Counted from the first letter of the stretch, positions 17,741 through 26,366 are shown. The stretch: DNA of 64,000 nucleotides from Halopseudomonas xinjiangensis (GCA_011050525.1 DRFO01000016.1:1-64000); one strand, 5' to 3'. Notes: generated from the sequence alone by a model not told the origin. Numbers and translations are program-made.

Positions 17741-18253
17741 CCTGGGAAGTTCGAGCATCAGCTCGTACATAGTGCTTCCCAGGCACACCGCAGTATCGAG
17801 CTTGTGCTCGACAGTCCCAGGGAAAGGCACGGCAGAACTGGTGCGAGCCTATTTGCTAGTAGCTGGCCTGTAGGGTTGCCCTTCCCGGAAAGTTCGAGCA
17901 CCAGCTCGTACATCACGCTCGCCAGGCACACCGCAGTATCGAGCTTGTGCTCGACAGTCCCAGGGAAAGGCACGGCAGAACTGGTGCGAGCCTATCTTGC
18001 TAGTAGCTGGCCTGTGGGGTTGCCCTTCCCGGGAAGTTCGAGCACCAGCTCGTACATCATGCTCGCCAGGCACACCGCAGTATCGAGCTTGTGCTCGACA
18101 GTCCCAGGGAAAGGCACGGCAGAACTGGTGCGAGCCTATCTTGCTAGTAGCTGGCCTTGTAGGGTTGCCCTTCCCGGGAAGTTCGAGCACCAGCTCGTAC
18201 ATCACGCTCGCCAGGCACACCGCAGTGTCGAGCGGATGCTCGACACTTCCAGG
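17741..18253. repeat. Tandem array of four BIME-type units, about 144-bp period
   Basis: Four copies of an 82-bp BIME (REP palindromes CGAGCACCAGCTCG and CGAGCTTGTGCTCG inverted to each other), with the left REP starting at 17749, 17892, 18036 and 18181, giving periods of 143, 144 and 145. The units are separated by a conserved 60-nt linker beginning AAAGGCACGGCAGAACTGG. The last unit diverges in its right half (GTGTCGAGCGGATGCTCGAC). The array lies between the SDR and the convergent RhlA/PhaG-like gene. Open frames through it (for example 17804-18478 plus, 17849-18370 minus) are repeat artefacts. Confidence 0.9.
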
Positions 18254-18276
18254 AAAAACCATACGCCTGGCAGCCA

Positions 18277-19149
18277 CTACCCAGCCATAGCCATTCGCTC
18301 CATCCTCTCTGCCACCGGCATAGCCTCGGCCAACAAAAACCGCTCCGCTACCTCTCTTACCTCCTGCCATGCGGTTTTATGTTCCATTTCCAGAAAATGC
18401 CCACAATGCCGAATGGTGGCAAACTCGGCCTGGGAAGCGAGCTTGCCGAAGTGCTGCGCATCGTCCGGGCTGGTGTAGCGGTCCCACTCGCCGTTTATAA
18501 ATAGCAGCGGCACATCAATGTTGCCCGCGCAGCCCATATAGTTGTCGCTGTGCAGACCAAGTACCTGGCGGATGTGAAAAAGCATCTGTGCATATTCATG
18601 GTCTTCCAGCGTGCTGGTATGCCTGAAGTTGCAGCGCTTGAAGAAGCTGGGCAGAAACTCCCCGATGGTCCCGTTGATCAACTGTCCAATGGCCGGACGG
18701 TCGCGTGCCGCCAGGCAGGTAAGGGCAGCGGCCAGATAATCACGCATGGCTGAATTCAGGACCGGCGAAAAGGAAGAAATGATTGCCCGCTTGATACGCT
18801 CCGGCCGCTGCGCCAGCGCCAGAAGCGTCGCCACGCCACCCCATGAAAAAGAAAAAACCTGATCAGCCCTGAAGTGTTCGATCAGCTCCAGCAAAATCAG
18901 TGCTTCGTCCTCCTTGCCAATAATCGGAGGGCAGGGGTTATACGGTCTTGATTGCCCGGAGTAGGGCATATCAAACAGTACTACATTGAATAACGGCCGC
19001 AGATAGCGCAGCGTCTGATTGAATGACGCGCTGGTGGCCAGCGATCCGTTGACCAGAATGATGGTACTGGTGGCATGCGGGTTGGGGTGGTAGCTGGTAT
19101 GCACCTTCAAGTCACGGTGCACGCTGATCACGGCTTTCTCTGCGTACAT
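18277..19149 (-). CDS. RhlA/PhaG-like 3-hydroxyacyl-ACP acyltransferase
   Basis: A 290-residue alpha/beta-hydrolase-fold protein very similar in pattern to Pseudomonas RhlA/PhaG: LVNGSLATSASFNQTLRYLRPLFNVVLFDMPYSGQSR, nucleophile S102 in SFSWGGVAT, D223 in NGEWDRYTSPDD and H251 in CGHFLEME, which coincide in number with the catalytic triad I remember for RhlA. RhlA condenses two 3-hydroxyacyl-ACPs to HAA; PhaG moves 3-hydroxyacyl groups toward polyhydroxyalkanoate. I cannot separate the two from sequence alone. The start at 19149 follows GAGG; no rhlB is adjacent. RhlG, a related-pathway reductase, is encoded at 58492-59262. Confidence 0.82.
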   Translation of the reverse strand: MYAEKAVISVHRDLKVHTSYHPNPHATSTIILVNGSLATSASFNQTLRYLRPLFNVVLFDMPYSGQSRPYNPCPPIIGKEDEALILLELIEHFRADQVFSFSWGGVATLLALAQRPERIKRAIISSFSPVLNSAMRDYLAAALTCLAARDRPAIGQLINGTIGEFLPSFFKRCNFRHTSTLEDHEYAQMLFHIRQVLGLHSDNYMGCAGNIDVPLLFINGEWDRYTSPDDAQHFGKLASQAEFATIRHCGHFLEMEHKTAWQEVREVAERFLLAEAMPVAERMERMAMAG

Positions 19150-19285
19150 GGAGCACCTCGAATCAACTGGCGCCGCGTTCAACAACGCGGCGGGTGGAAG
19201 ATGCTCTCAGCTAAACGCAAATAGATGACAGCAGCGTTTCACCGGTTGACCGTTTGGCCATATTCATCGAGATGTCATGTCGGCA

Positions 19286-19316
19286 GAGCGCTTCCTGGGA
19301 AATGTCGAGCACTAGC
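19286..19316. repeat. Single REP-type palindrome
   Basis: CTTCCTGGGAAATGTCGAGC followed by ACTAGCTCGATATT: the left half of the BIME unit only. It lies in the 347-nt space between the RhlA/PhaG-like gene and mntA, a stretch where I otherwise see no gene, only the probable promoter of the RhlA/PhaG-like gene. Confidence 0.65.
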
Positions 19317-19496
19317 TCGATATTGAAGCTCGCCGGGATATGCGCTTGTATATAGCGCTACTGTTTGGCTGTCAAAGGGCACCCAGACCTGGGTTGTCAG
19401 TACCCGTTCAATACTCAAGCTTCAGCCCACGCCGCATCCTCAGGCTAGCTACGCAAGATCAAACTGCGGTTTGACCTTCACGGTGTCCTGAAAGGT

Positions 19497-19826
19497 TCAT
19501 CTGCTTTTGTTTTCCGAGCTATAGAGCACAACGCCAACCCGCTCGATATGCTCGCGTAGGCTGGGGTTGTCGATATTGTCGAATAGCGAAAGATCAACCG
19601 ACCAAGGCAAAAAAAGGTCGTCGATCTGGTTTTCAATCGCCAGAAGATCAGAGAGGCCCAACTTCTGGCCCCTTATACTCAGGTCAATATCCGAGCCGGG
19701 CCGATAGTTGCCCTTGGCACGGGAGCCATACAGCCAGACGCTGTCGATTGCGGTCCACTTGCAAAAGACACTATGCAAGGCGGCAACGGCTGAGGAGGGT
19801 AAGCCGTACTGGGCGTCAGTTGTCAT
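19497..19826 (-). CDS. mntA: MntA-type nucleotidyltransferase antitoxin
   Basis: A 109-residue minimal nucleotidyltransferase. The active-site pattern is complete: GSRAKG (34-39) followed by D46 and D48 (GSDIDLS), plus a later acidic residue in WSVDLSLFD. In characterised pairs MntA modifies the HepT toxin with AMP on a tyrosine near its RNase site and so neutralises it. The ATG overlaps the hepT stop by 4 nt, the usual coupled arrangement. Confidence 0.85.
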   Translation of the reverse strand: MTTDAQYGLPSSAVAALHSVFCKWTAIDSVWLYGSRAKGNYRPGSDIDLSIRGQKLGLSDLLAIENQIDDLFLPWSVDLSLFDNIDNPSLREHIERVGVVLYSSENKSR

Positions 19827-20242
19827 GACTGGTCGGCATGCAGTTGCATCTTGGCCGCGAATTGTTCGAACAGAGCGAAGTAGGAGTTCAGTACGCTGTC
19901 GGCGATAGCGTTGGCAACGGACTCGTTATAAGTATGCGCCGACTGGTTGCGGCTCTTGATCATTTCCATCCAGCCCTCTCCATCGGTAATCAGGCCTTGT
20001 TTGAAAGCGCTGCGAATGGCATCACGGGAACCGGTGATTGCCGGGTTGCCCTGATACAGGAAGTAATCCTTCATCAGGTTCCACGCCAGCTCAAAGACAA
20101 ATTCGAATGCCTGGATCAGACCTTGCTTCTCAAGCTCGCTCAGTGGACGCGTCTTGGCCAGCTCCACCGCATCGCGCAGACGAGCCAGTGCGCGCTGATA
20201 GTTGGCGAGCCGCTGCAGCCAGCGTACATCCTGTTCAATCAT
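19823..20242 (-). CDS. hepT: HepT-type HEPN toxin
   Basis: A 139-residue all-alpha HEPN protein (nucleotidyltransferase substrate-binding, HI0074-like). It carries the RX4HXY motif, R98-NQSA-H103-T-Y105, that defines the RNase centre and the tyrosine targeted by MntA. GGAG lies 7 nt before the ATG. Together with mntA it forms a type VII-like toxin-antitoxin module beside the flagellin gene. Confidence 0.87.
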   Translation of the reverse strand: MIEQDVRWLQRLANYQRALARLRDAVELAKTRPLSELEKQGLIQAFEFVFELAWNLMKDYFLYQGNPAITGSRDAIRSAFKQGLITDGEGWMEMIKSRNQSAHTYNESVANAIADSVLNSYFALFEQFAAKMQLHADQS

Positions 20243-20401
20243 GGGCGTCTCCTGATTCTGTCGGTTGCGGCCAGCTTATCTGGCGGGAGCAGATCAGACC
20301 AGTTGGATCAATCTGACCACGTTCACATAGGTGGCTATCATAACGGAAGAGCTCTTCCGGCATGACATCTACGACTGCAAGCTCCCCAACGCTGATCAAT
20401 C

Positions 20402-20428
20402 TAAAGCTTTTCCCCACCCGGTCGATAA
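20402..20428 (+). promoter_or_regulatory. Sigma-28 (FliA) promoter, distal, upstream of fliC
   Basis: TAAAGCTT, 11 nt, GTCGATAA against the consensus TAAAGTTT-N11-GCCGATAA: two mismatches with the exact spacing. It lies about 240 nt before the flagellin start. The 424 nt between hepT and fliC also contain a perfect 16-bp palindrome (CGGAAGAGCTCTTCCG, 20344-20359), a second sigma-28 site and a possible short ORF. Confidence 0.65.
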
Positions 20429-20456
20429 ACGGTCATCGGTAAGGAACGGCAAGAGA

Positions 20457-20576
20457 ATGATGTCTTGTCAGCCGTATGTCTTGGCCCTGTTTGACACTTT
20501 CAAGTACTTGTCAAGCAAAGCGAAAAACTTTTTCAAAAAGTTATTAAAGCTCCTGGCCACTACGCCGATACAGTAA
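20457..20576 (+). CDS. Possible short ORF encoding a cationic amphipathic peptide (39 aa)
   Basis: ATG at 20457 with AAGGAA about 9 nt upstream; 39 codons end at TAA 20574-20576, between the two sigma-28-type sites and overlapping the proximal one. The second half is lysine/leucine-rich (AKNFFKKLLKLLATTP) and could form an amphipathic helix. The frame is AT-rich compared with its neighbours, and the proximal promoter lies inside it, so coding status is doubtful. I recognise no family. Confidence 0.2.
   Translation: MMSCQPYVLALFDTFKYLSSKAKNFFKKLLKLLATTPIQ
20545..20571 (+). promoter_or_regulatory. Sigma-28 (FliA) promoter, proximal, upstream of fliC
   Basis: TAAAGCTC, 11 nt, GCCGATAC matches the FliA consensus with correct spacing and an intact GCCGATA. 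It lies about 95 nt upstream of the flagellin ATG, the normal position for fliC. Confidence 0.88.
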
Positions 20577-20666
20577 CTGAACGCGAACACAATGAGTGCC
20601 TGGGCAATGCCCGCTCTTGGTTCGCAAGCTCAGGCAAACATTTTCTGGATTTTGGAGACATACCCC

Positions 20667-22571
20667 ATGGCCCTTACAGTTAACACTAACGTAGCTTCAC
20701 TGAACGCCCAGCGTAACCTGGGTTCATCTTCCAGCAATCTGGAAACGTCGCTTCAGCGCTTGTCTTCCGGTTCGCGTATCAACAGCGCCAAGGACGACGC
20801 GGCAGGTCTGCAGATTTCCAACCGTCTGACCAGCCAGATCAACGGCCTGGGCGTAGCAGTACGTAACGCCAACGACGGTATTTCCCTGGCCCAGACCGCT
20901 GAAGGCGCTCTGCAGGAATCCACCAATATTCTTCAGCGTATGCGTGACTTGTCTCTGCAGTCTGCCAACGGCGGCAACGGTGACTCCGAGCGTAAGGCTC
21001 TGAACGACGAAATGGTTCAGCTGAAAAACGAACTTGACCGTATCTCCACCACCACCAAGTTTGGTAGCAAGGATCTGTTCGGCGGCGGTTTTGCCGAAAA
21101 CATCCAGGTCGGTGCTCAGGCCAACGAAACCATCAGCGTCAAGATTGACAGCTTCCGTACTACCGATCTGGGTACCAAGGCTAGCCGAGCTGCTACCACT
21201 GCTTCTCTGGTTGCCGGGACTGATCCGACTTCACTGACCATTGGCGCGACGACTACCGCTTCTACTTTGGTGGGTTCTGCAGCTGCGGCTCTGGACTTTG
21301 ATAACAGCGTTGCGGGAACGGCCTCGACTTATACCGGTGGTGCAGCTCCAACATCTCTGAATATTTCGGCAGCTAACACTAACAACGTACTTGATCTGAG
21401 CGGCGGTGGGATTACCGGTACGGTTTCCATCACCCTCTCCGACAATGCCGCTTATACCGTTGATACTCTCGTTGATGAGATCAACACTCAAATCGGAGCC
21501 AGTGCCGCTAGTGGTTTGATTTCAGCCTCGAATGAAGGTGGCGTTGTTCGTTTGACAGAACTGGCGGGTACCAGCGGCTTCTCCGGCGCAGCACTCACCG
21601 TCGCAGGCAACGGCGAAACCAATATCTTCGGTACCGAGGTCAGCACCACTGGAACTCAAACCGCAGCCAACACTGCCCAAGCCGCATTCACCATTGACCT
21701 TGACGGCGCCACTCAAGCAATAGCCCTCGACCAGGACTACACCGGTGATGTTCCCGGTCTGGTAAGCGCAATCCAGGCTCAGATCGATGGTGGCAGCCTG
21801 GCAGGTCAGGTTACCGTATCTGAAAATGCTGGCGTATTGACCCTGACTCAGGCGGGCGATCTGAACAGCGAGCCTCTGACTGTAACAGGTACTGACGCAG
21901 ACGCTTTGTTTGGTGCGGGTCGGGTATCTACCGACGGTGTTGCAGCGGGTAACCAGCAGTTCGACATCGCAGTAAATGGTGGTGCAGCTCAGACCATCTC
22001 CATCGACGAAGGTACTTACACTACCCTTGAGTCTCTGGCGGACAACATCAACCAGCAGCTTACCGCCAACACCACGCTGTCTGGTGAGGTGCGCGCCACC
22101 GTCAACGAAGGCAAACTGGCTTTCGTAACCACAGATAGTGGTGCTGACGCTGACGTGACCATCACCGATACCACTGGCAACGTGGGTGGAGTAGCGAACC
22201 TGGGCTTCGCCACTGCTGATACCGCTGCGGGCGTTGCAGAAGGTGCTCAGGCTGGTCAGTCCGTCGAGAAGATCGACATCACCACCGTAGCCGGTGCTCA
22301 GAGCGCCATCGCCACAATCGATGCCGCGCTGCAGGAAGTGGATGTGACCCGCGCCTCACTGGGTGCTGTTCAGAACCGCTTCGAGTCGACCATCAGCAAC
22401 TTGCAGAACGTGTCTGAGAACGCTTCCGCTGCCCGCGGTCGTATCCAGGACACCGACTACGCTGCCGAATCTGCCAATCTGACTAAAAACCAGATCCTGC
22501 AGCAGGCCGGTACTGCGATGCTGGCCCAGGCCAACCAGTTGCCCCAGGCCGTTCTTAGTCTTCTCGGCTAA
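20667..22571 (+). CDS. fliC: Flagellin FliC
   Basis: 634 residues from the ATG at 20667 (GGAG upstream). The D0/D1 N-terminus ([17 protein letters not shown] to about 170) and C-terminus ([41 protein letters not shown] to the end) are canonical. The central variable region (about 175-540) is long and contains three related beta-modules of flagellin hook-IN type, each with a pattern like [12 protein letters not shown] or [12 protein letters not shown]. Pseudomonas flagellins are commonly 390-490 residues, so this is a large b-type-like filament protein. Exported through the flagellar type III system, with FliS as chaperone. It is transcribed from sigma-28 sites and followed by a terminator. 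Confidence 0.96.
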   Translation: MALTVNTNVASLNAQRNLGSSSSNLETSLQRLSSGSRINSAKDDAAGLQISNRLTSQINGLGVAVRNANDGISLAQTAEGALQESTNILQRMRDLSLQSANGGNGDSERKALNDEMVQLKNELDRISTTTKFGSKDLFGGGFAENIQVGAQANETISVKIDSFRTTDLGTKASRAATTASLVAGTDPTSLTIGATTTASTLVGSAAAALDFDNSVAGTASTYTGGAAPTSLNISAANTNNVLDLSGGGITGTVSITLSDNAAYTVDTLVDEINTQIGASAASGLISASNEGGVVRLTELAGTSGFSGAALTVAGNGETNIFGTEVSTTGTQTAANTAQAAFTIDLDGATQAIALDQDYTGDVPGLVSAIQAQIDGGSLAGQVTVSENAGVLTLTQAGDLNSEPLTVTGTDADALFGAGRVSTDGVAAGNQQFDIAVNGGAAQTISIDEGTYTTLESLADNINQQLTANTTLSGEVRATVNEGKLAFVTTDSGADADVTITDTTGNVGGVANLGFATADTAAGVAEGAQAGQSVEKIDITTVAGAQSAIATIDAALQEVDVTRASLGAVQNRFESTISNLQNVSENASAARGRIQDTDYAAESANLTKNQILQQAGTAMLAQANQLPQAVLSLLG

Positions 22572-22590
22572 GGTAGAAGGGGTTTGAAAC

Positions 22591-22626
22591 GCGGGGGGAA
22601 GGGTAACCTTCCCTTCGCTTTTTCCT
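22591..22626 (+). terminator. Rho-independent terminator after fliC
   Basis: The stem GGGAAGG/CCTTCCC with loop GTAA, extended by GCG/CGC, is followed by CTTTTTCCTTT. It sits between the fliC stop and the flaG ribosome site, so the highly expressed flagellin message ends here and flaG gets read-through only. Confidence 0.8.
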
Positions 22627-22642
22627 TTGCGAGGTGAGCACC

Positions 22643-23047
22643 ATGGATATGGGCATACTTAAACCGTTCGAACTCAACCGCACAACCAGCAGTGCTGCGT
22701 CGGTAGAGGCGGGCCTCAGCAGTCGTCCAGTGGCAAAGCAGACGGAGGCAGCTCAGATGAGCTCAGCTCCTTTGCCGGTGGATACTCAGTCAGTTTTAGC
22801 AGTCCAGCAACCTGCCGGGGTCGAACGCGACGAATTACAGGCAGCCGTTGCAGACATGCAGGATTTTGTTCAGTCGGTCAGCAGGGACATCAACTTCAAG
22901 CTGGATGATGCCAGCGGCCGGGTGGTAGTTAATGTAACCGACAGAACCAGTGGCGATATCATTCGCCAGATTCCATCGGAAGAAGCGTTGCGCCTGGCGG
23001 AGAGTCTCTCCGAAATCCGCAGCCTGTTGTTCAAGGCAGAAGCCTGA
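22643..23047 (+). CDS. flaG: FlaG flagellar filament-length protein
   Basis: About 134 residues. The first 70 are low-complexity; residues 70-134 are the FlaG domain (ADMQDFVQSVSRDINFKLDDASGRVVVNVTDRTSGDIIRQIPSEE). FlaG restrains filament length in several polar flagellates. GAGGTG overlaps a GTG at 22634; the ATG at 22643 has better spacing. Confidence 0.9.
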   Translation: MDMGILKPFELNRTTSSAASVEAGLSSRPVAKQTEAAQMSSAPLPVDTQSVLAVQQPAGVERDELQAAVADMQDFVQSVSRDINFKLDDASGRVVVNVTDRTSGDIIRQIPSEEALRLAESLSEIRSLLFKAEA

Positions 23048-23066
23048 ACTCTGCCGCCGGTTTTAC

Positions 23067-23082
23067 TGGCACGTTTATTGCC
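23067..23082 (+). promoter_or_regulatory. Sigma-54 promoter of fliD
   Basis: TGGCACG-TTTA-TTGCC: a perfect -24 GG and -12 GC with correct spacing, between flaG and fliD, about 64 nt before the fliD ATG. FleQ-dependent transcription of fliDS is expected. Confidence 0.88.
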
Positions 23083-23145
23083 TGATAGACCGGAACACAC
23101 CATTCGGTACTGAAACCGTCAATATTCGGTCGAAAGGGCAAGTTT

Positions 23146-24618
23146 ATGGCTATCACGGGAATTACAGGGATCGGCTCGGGCCTGGATATCAAGGGTATCG
23201 TCGATGCCTTGGTAAACGCAGAAGCTGCGCCTAAGACGGCTCAGCTCAGCCGGCTTGAAAAAGCTACCACAGCCAGGTTTTCTGGGCTGGGGCAGTTCCG
23301 CAGTGCCTTGTCAGACTTCCAGAACGTTTTGAAAGATCTGAACAATCCCGCCATTTTCGAAAAACGCAGCGCGTCCTCCGGGAAGGCAGACGTTTTTTCC
23401 GTCACGGCAACCTCCAAAGCCTCCGCAGGTAATTACGGCGTCCAGGTATTCAACCTGGCGCAGACTAGCAAGGTCGCTCTGCGTGGGGTAGACAGTCCCT
23501 CGGACGTTATCGGAACCGGAACGCTGACTATCAATGCCGGCGAGAAATCGATCAAGGTTGATGTGACTGAGGCCAATAACAGCCTGACCGGTATTCGGGA
23601 TGCGATCAATGCGGCTGGCAAGAGTAGCGGCATGAGCGCGACCATTGTTAATGACCCGAATGGTGATGGCGGTGCCCGGCTGGTGTTGAGCTCCAGCGAG
23701 TCGGGAACCGGCAACGATATTAATGTGGCGGTAGCGACGGGGCCGGATGACTCGGGTGATTTAAGCGTTCTCGCTTTTTCGCCCGTGGTTCCGGATGATT
23801 TTCAGCCTGATCCGGTAGACCCAGTAAACCCGCGAGAGCCCAGGGTAATCAGCTACGCCCGCGACGCTAATCTGGCCATTGACGGAATCCTGTTGAGCAG
23901 CGCCAACAATAAAGTCGAGGGCGCTATTGAAGGCGTTACGCTGACTTTGAAATCGGCGCAATCCGAGGAGGATGTCGCCAAAGCCAATACGGTGAATCTC
24001 AACATCTCTGAAGACCGGGCTGGCGTCAAATCGTCGGTCAAGAGGTTTGTTGATGCTTATAACAAGCTGATGGGAACTGTCGGCTCGCTGACTCAGGTCA
24101 CTCCCGTTGGGGGCGATGACGGCCAGCCGCTGGCAGCGGCCTTGGTTGGAGATGCCTCGGTACGAACATTCATGTCGTCCATTCGCGGCGAACTGGGTTC
24201 GCCTGCCAGTGGTCCAGGCGATTTGCGTATATTGAGCAACATCGGTATTTCTACCCAGCGTGACGGGACGTTGAAACTCGACGACGCCAAGTTTGACGAG
24301 GTTCTGGGCGAAAACTTTGATCAGCTTGCCGGTTTCCTGACTGGCAAAGATGGCGTCATGGCCAGGCTGGAAAGCAAGGTCCGCCCTTATACCGGGTCAG
24401 ATGGCATTCTTGAAAGCCGTACCACCGCATTGCAAAACACACTGTCCAGTGTCGACGATCAGCGTTTGGAGCTCACACGGCGAGTCGCCAAGCTCGAAAC
24501 ACGGCTGCTTGCACAATTCAATGCCATGGATGCAACGATCGGGCAGTTGACGAATACCAGCAATTACCTGACCGGTGTGCTGGACAATCTTCCTGGCGTA
24601 GTCAAAAAGGATTCTTAA
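23146..24618 (+). CDS. fliD: Flagellar hook-associated protein 2 (filament cap) FliD
   Basis: A 490-residue capping protein. FliD_N at about 5-105 ([31 protein letters not shown]), a hook-IN segment at 110-185, and FliD_C from about 235 to 475 with the coiled terminal region ([47 protein letters not shown]). FliD sits at the filament tip and guides flagellin folding; in Pseudomonas it also contributes to mucin adhesion. It is followed one nucleotide later by fliS. Confidence 0.95.
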   Translation: MAITGITGIGSGLDIKGIVDALVNAEAAPKTAQLSRLEKATTARFSGLGQFRSALSDFQNVLKDLNNPAIFEKRSASSGKADVFSVTATSKASAGNYGVQVFNLAQTSKVALRGVDSPSDVIGTGTLTINAGEKSIKVDVTEANNSLTGIRDAINAAGKSSGMSATIVNDPNGDGGARLVLSSSESGTGNDINVAVATGPDDSGDLSVLAFSPVVPDDFQPDPVDPVNPREPRVISYARDANLAIDGILLSSANNKVEGAIEGVTLTLKSAQSEEDVAKANTVNLNISEDRAGVKSSVKRFVDAYNKLMGTVGSLTQVTPVGGDDGQPLAAALVGDASVRTFMSSIRGELGSPASGPGDLRILSNIGISTQRDGTLKLDDAKFDEVLGENFDQLAGFLTGKDGVMARLESKVRPYTGSDGILESRTTALQNTLSSVDDQRLELTRRVAKLETRLLAQFNAMDATIGQLTNTSNYLTGVLDNLPGVVKKDS

Positions 24619-24619
24619 C

Positions 24620-24988
24620 GTGGCAAACCCGATCGATACCTACAAGCAAGTCAACATTTCACAGGAAGTGTCGCAGTATCGTGCTGTCCAGTTATTGCTG
24701 AGCGGCGCCATCGAACGCGTCAAACTGGCCCGGCATGCGCAATCCACTGGCAATCATGAGCGGCGCGGCGTGGCGGTAGGTAACACCATCAGCATTATCG
24801 GGGCGCTGCAGGGTGCGCTGGATATGGAGTTGGGCGGCGAAATTTCGCAGAATCTCGATGCGCTGTATGACTACATGATTCGCAAACTGGCGGGCGTGGC
24901 TCTGGATGATACGCCGCGGTCACTGGATGAGGTTCAGGCGTTGCTGGAAGAGATCAAGACCGGGTGGGATGAGATTCAGCCTAAGTAG
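24620..24988 (+). CDS. fliS: Flagellin chaperone FliS (first copy)
   Basis: A 122-residue all-alpha FliS. It starts with GTG, one nucleotide after the fliD stop, so translation is coupled. Conserved features are [66 protein letters not shown]. It binds the C-terminus of unfolded flagellin. It is more divergent from textbook FliS at the N-terminus (LLSGAIER rather than LYDGAI) than the second copy at 26503. Confidence 0.9.
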   Translation: MANPIDTYKQVNISQEVSQYRAVQLLLSGAIERVKLARHAQSTGNHERRGVAVGNTISIIGALQGALDMELGGEISQNLDALYDYMIRKLAGVALDDTPRSLDEVQALLEEIKTGWDEIQPK

Positions 24989-25012
24989 GACTTTGTGAGC
25001 TGGTCTAGTGGC

Positions 25013-25046
25013 AAGCCCCGGTTTATAGGCCGGGGTTTGTTGTTTC
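25013..25046 (+). terminator. Rho-independent terminator after fliDS
   Basis: CCCCGG / CCGGGG, 8-nt loop, followed by TTTGTTGTTT. It closes the fliDS transcript just before the XRE/AbiEii pair. Confidence 0.85.
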
Positions 25047-25189
25047 TGAAGGGCAGGCTTTTGGGGGTGCGGACCGAGGCGCACCGCAATCCGCGATGAC
25101 CGGCTAGAAGATGCATAAACTGTTTCTCTCTGTTTACAACGCAGCCAAAACGACCATAATAAGAAACACTTTATTAAAGGTTGTTTCGA

Positions 25190-25669
25190 ATGTCTGCCGA
25201 TACATACCCTTCTGACATCGCCGCGAGGGCTGCTCGCTTGGGAAGCGAGATATGTGCTCATCGTAAGGCGCTGAAAGTTAGCGCCACTGCGACCGCAGAG
25301 ATCTCCAATATTTCCAGGGTTACGCTCCACCGAATAGAGAAGGGCGAGGCTTCGGTGAGCATGGCGGCCTATCTCAGGGTCCTGGCAGCTTTGGGGCTGG
25401 AGCTTGGGGTGATTGACAGCTCGAAGGAAAAAACCTCTCAGCTGCCGGCACCGGAGAGTATTCCGGTTCGCATATCCCTGATGGCGTATCCAGTTCTAAA
25501 AAGTCTCGCTTGGCAGGTTCACGGAACCGATAGCCTGACACCTCAGGAGGCCTGGGATATCTATGACCGCAATTGGCGTCACGCTGACCTGAGCAAAGCC
25601 CAGTCGGATGAACTTGCCCTTATCGAGTCTCTGCGCCAGGTATTCGGTGGGGGAACTCGAGATGTTTAA
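25190..25669 (+). CDS. XRE-family regulator, probable antitoxin of an AbiEii-type pair
   Basis: A 159-residue protein with an XRE helix-turn-helix at about 15-75 (ICAHRKALKVSATATAEISNISRVTLHRIEKGEASVSMAAYLRVLAALGLEL) and a C-terminal region of unknown fold. AAAGG lies 9 nt before the ATG. Its stop overlaps the start of the nucleotidyltransferase gene by 8 nt. XRE genes coupled to AbiEii-family nucleotidyltransferases are a known abortive-infection-like arrangement; autoregulation at the AT-rich stretch upstream is likely. Confidence 0.75.
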   Translation: MSADTYPSDIAARAARLGSEICAHRKALKVSATATAEISNISRVTLHRIEKGEASVSMAAYLRVLAALGLELGVIDSSKEKTSQLPAPESIPVRISLMAYPVLKSLAWQVHGTDSLTPQEAWDIYDRNWRHADLSKAQSDELALIESLRQVFGGGTRDV

Positions 25670-26366
25670 ACGACCGCATCATCAGCGCATTGCGTTGGTG
25701 CTGGAAGGCATGGATTCGACTCTATTGCGTGAACATCGTTGCTTCTTTGGCGGGGGAACCGCCATTGCGCTGCGTTATCAGGAGTACCGCGAATCCGTTG
25801 ATATCGATTTTCTGGTATCTGATCTGCCTTCCTACCGTAACCTGCGCCAATTGATAACAGGCCCTCAAGGGTTGCTGGGGTTGTGGAGCCAGACTCCAGG
25901 CAACCTACGGACATCGCAGCGCGGTGTTCGTGCAGACCAGTACGGTATTCGTTGCACGCTGGATGTGATGGGTGCGCCAATCAAATTTGAGATTGTGCTG
26001 GAAGCAAGAATTGCGTTTGATGATCCTGCTGCGGCGGATGTCATATGTGGTGTTCCGACCTTGACGGTAAAGGATCTAGCTACCAGCAAGCTTCTCGCAA
26101 ACTCCGACCGCTGGGCTGATGATGGCGTATTCAGCAGAGACCTGATCGACCTGGCCATGATGGATCTACCGCTGAGTGTATTGCGTAGCGCGGTATTCAA
26201 GGCTGAACAAGCCTATGGAACATCCATTACTCGAGACCTCAGCAAAGCCATCGATCATATGAGGGCGCGGGAGGACTGGCTGGATCGCTGTATTCATGCC
26301 ATGGCGATGGAGATCCCCAGAGCGGTGGTGTGGAGCAACGTCCGCAAGCTGCGGAGGGTATGCTAG
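25662..26366 (+). CDS. AbiEii/AbiGii-family nucleotidyltransferase, probable toxin
   Basis: A 234-residue nucleotidyltransferase. The DNA polymerase-beta-like centre is present: FFGGGTAIALRY (28-39) and ESVDIDFL (D47, D49). The conserved VKDLATSKLLANSDRW lies further on. The family includes AbiEii, which modifies tRNA or nucleotides to arrest growth during phage infection. It overlaps the XRE gene by 8 nt. The pair splits the flagellar cluster between two fliS genes. A GCGCGC hairpin (26382-26401) follows without a T tract. Confidence 0.78.
   Translation: MFKRPHHQRIALVLEGMDSTLLREHRCFFGGGTAIALRYQEYRESVDIDFLVSDLPSYRNLRQLITGPQGLLGLWSQTPGNLRTSQRGVRADQYGIRCTLDVMGAPIKFEIVLEARIAFDDPAAADVICGVPTLTVKDLATSKLLANSDRWADDGVFSRDLIDLAMMDLPLSVLRSAVFKAEQAYGTSITRDLSKAIDHMRAREDWLDRCIHAMAMEIPRAVVWSNVRKLRRVC

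Noticed and set aside
17804..18478. Open frames of 97-224 codons across the BIME array on both strands
   Set aside because: They consist of repeated BIME translations and continue into the RhlA/PhaG-like gene on the wrong strand.
20235..20417. 60-codon minus-strand frame upstream of hepT
   Set aside because: It overlaps the hepT start region and has no motif or ribosome site; the region is better explained as the hepT and fliC promoter area.
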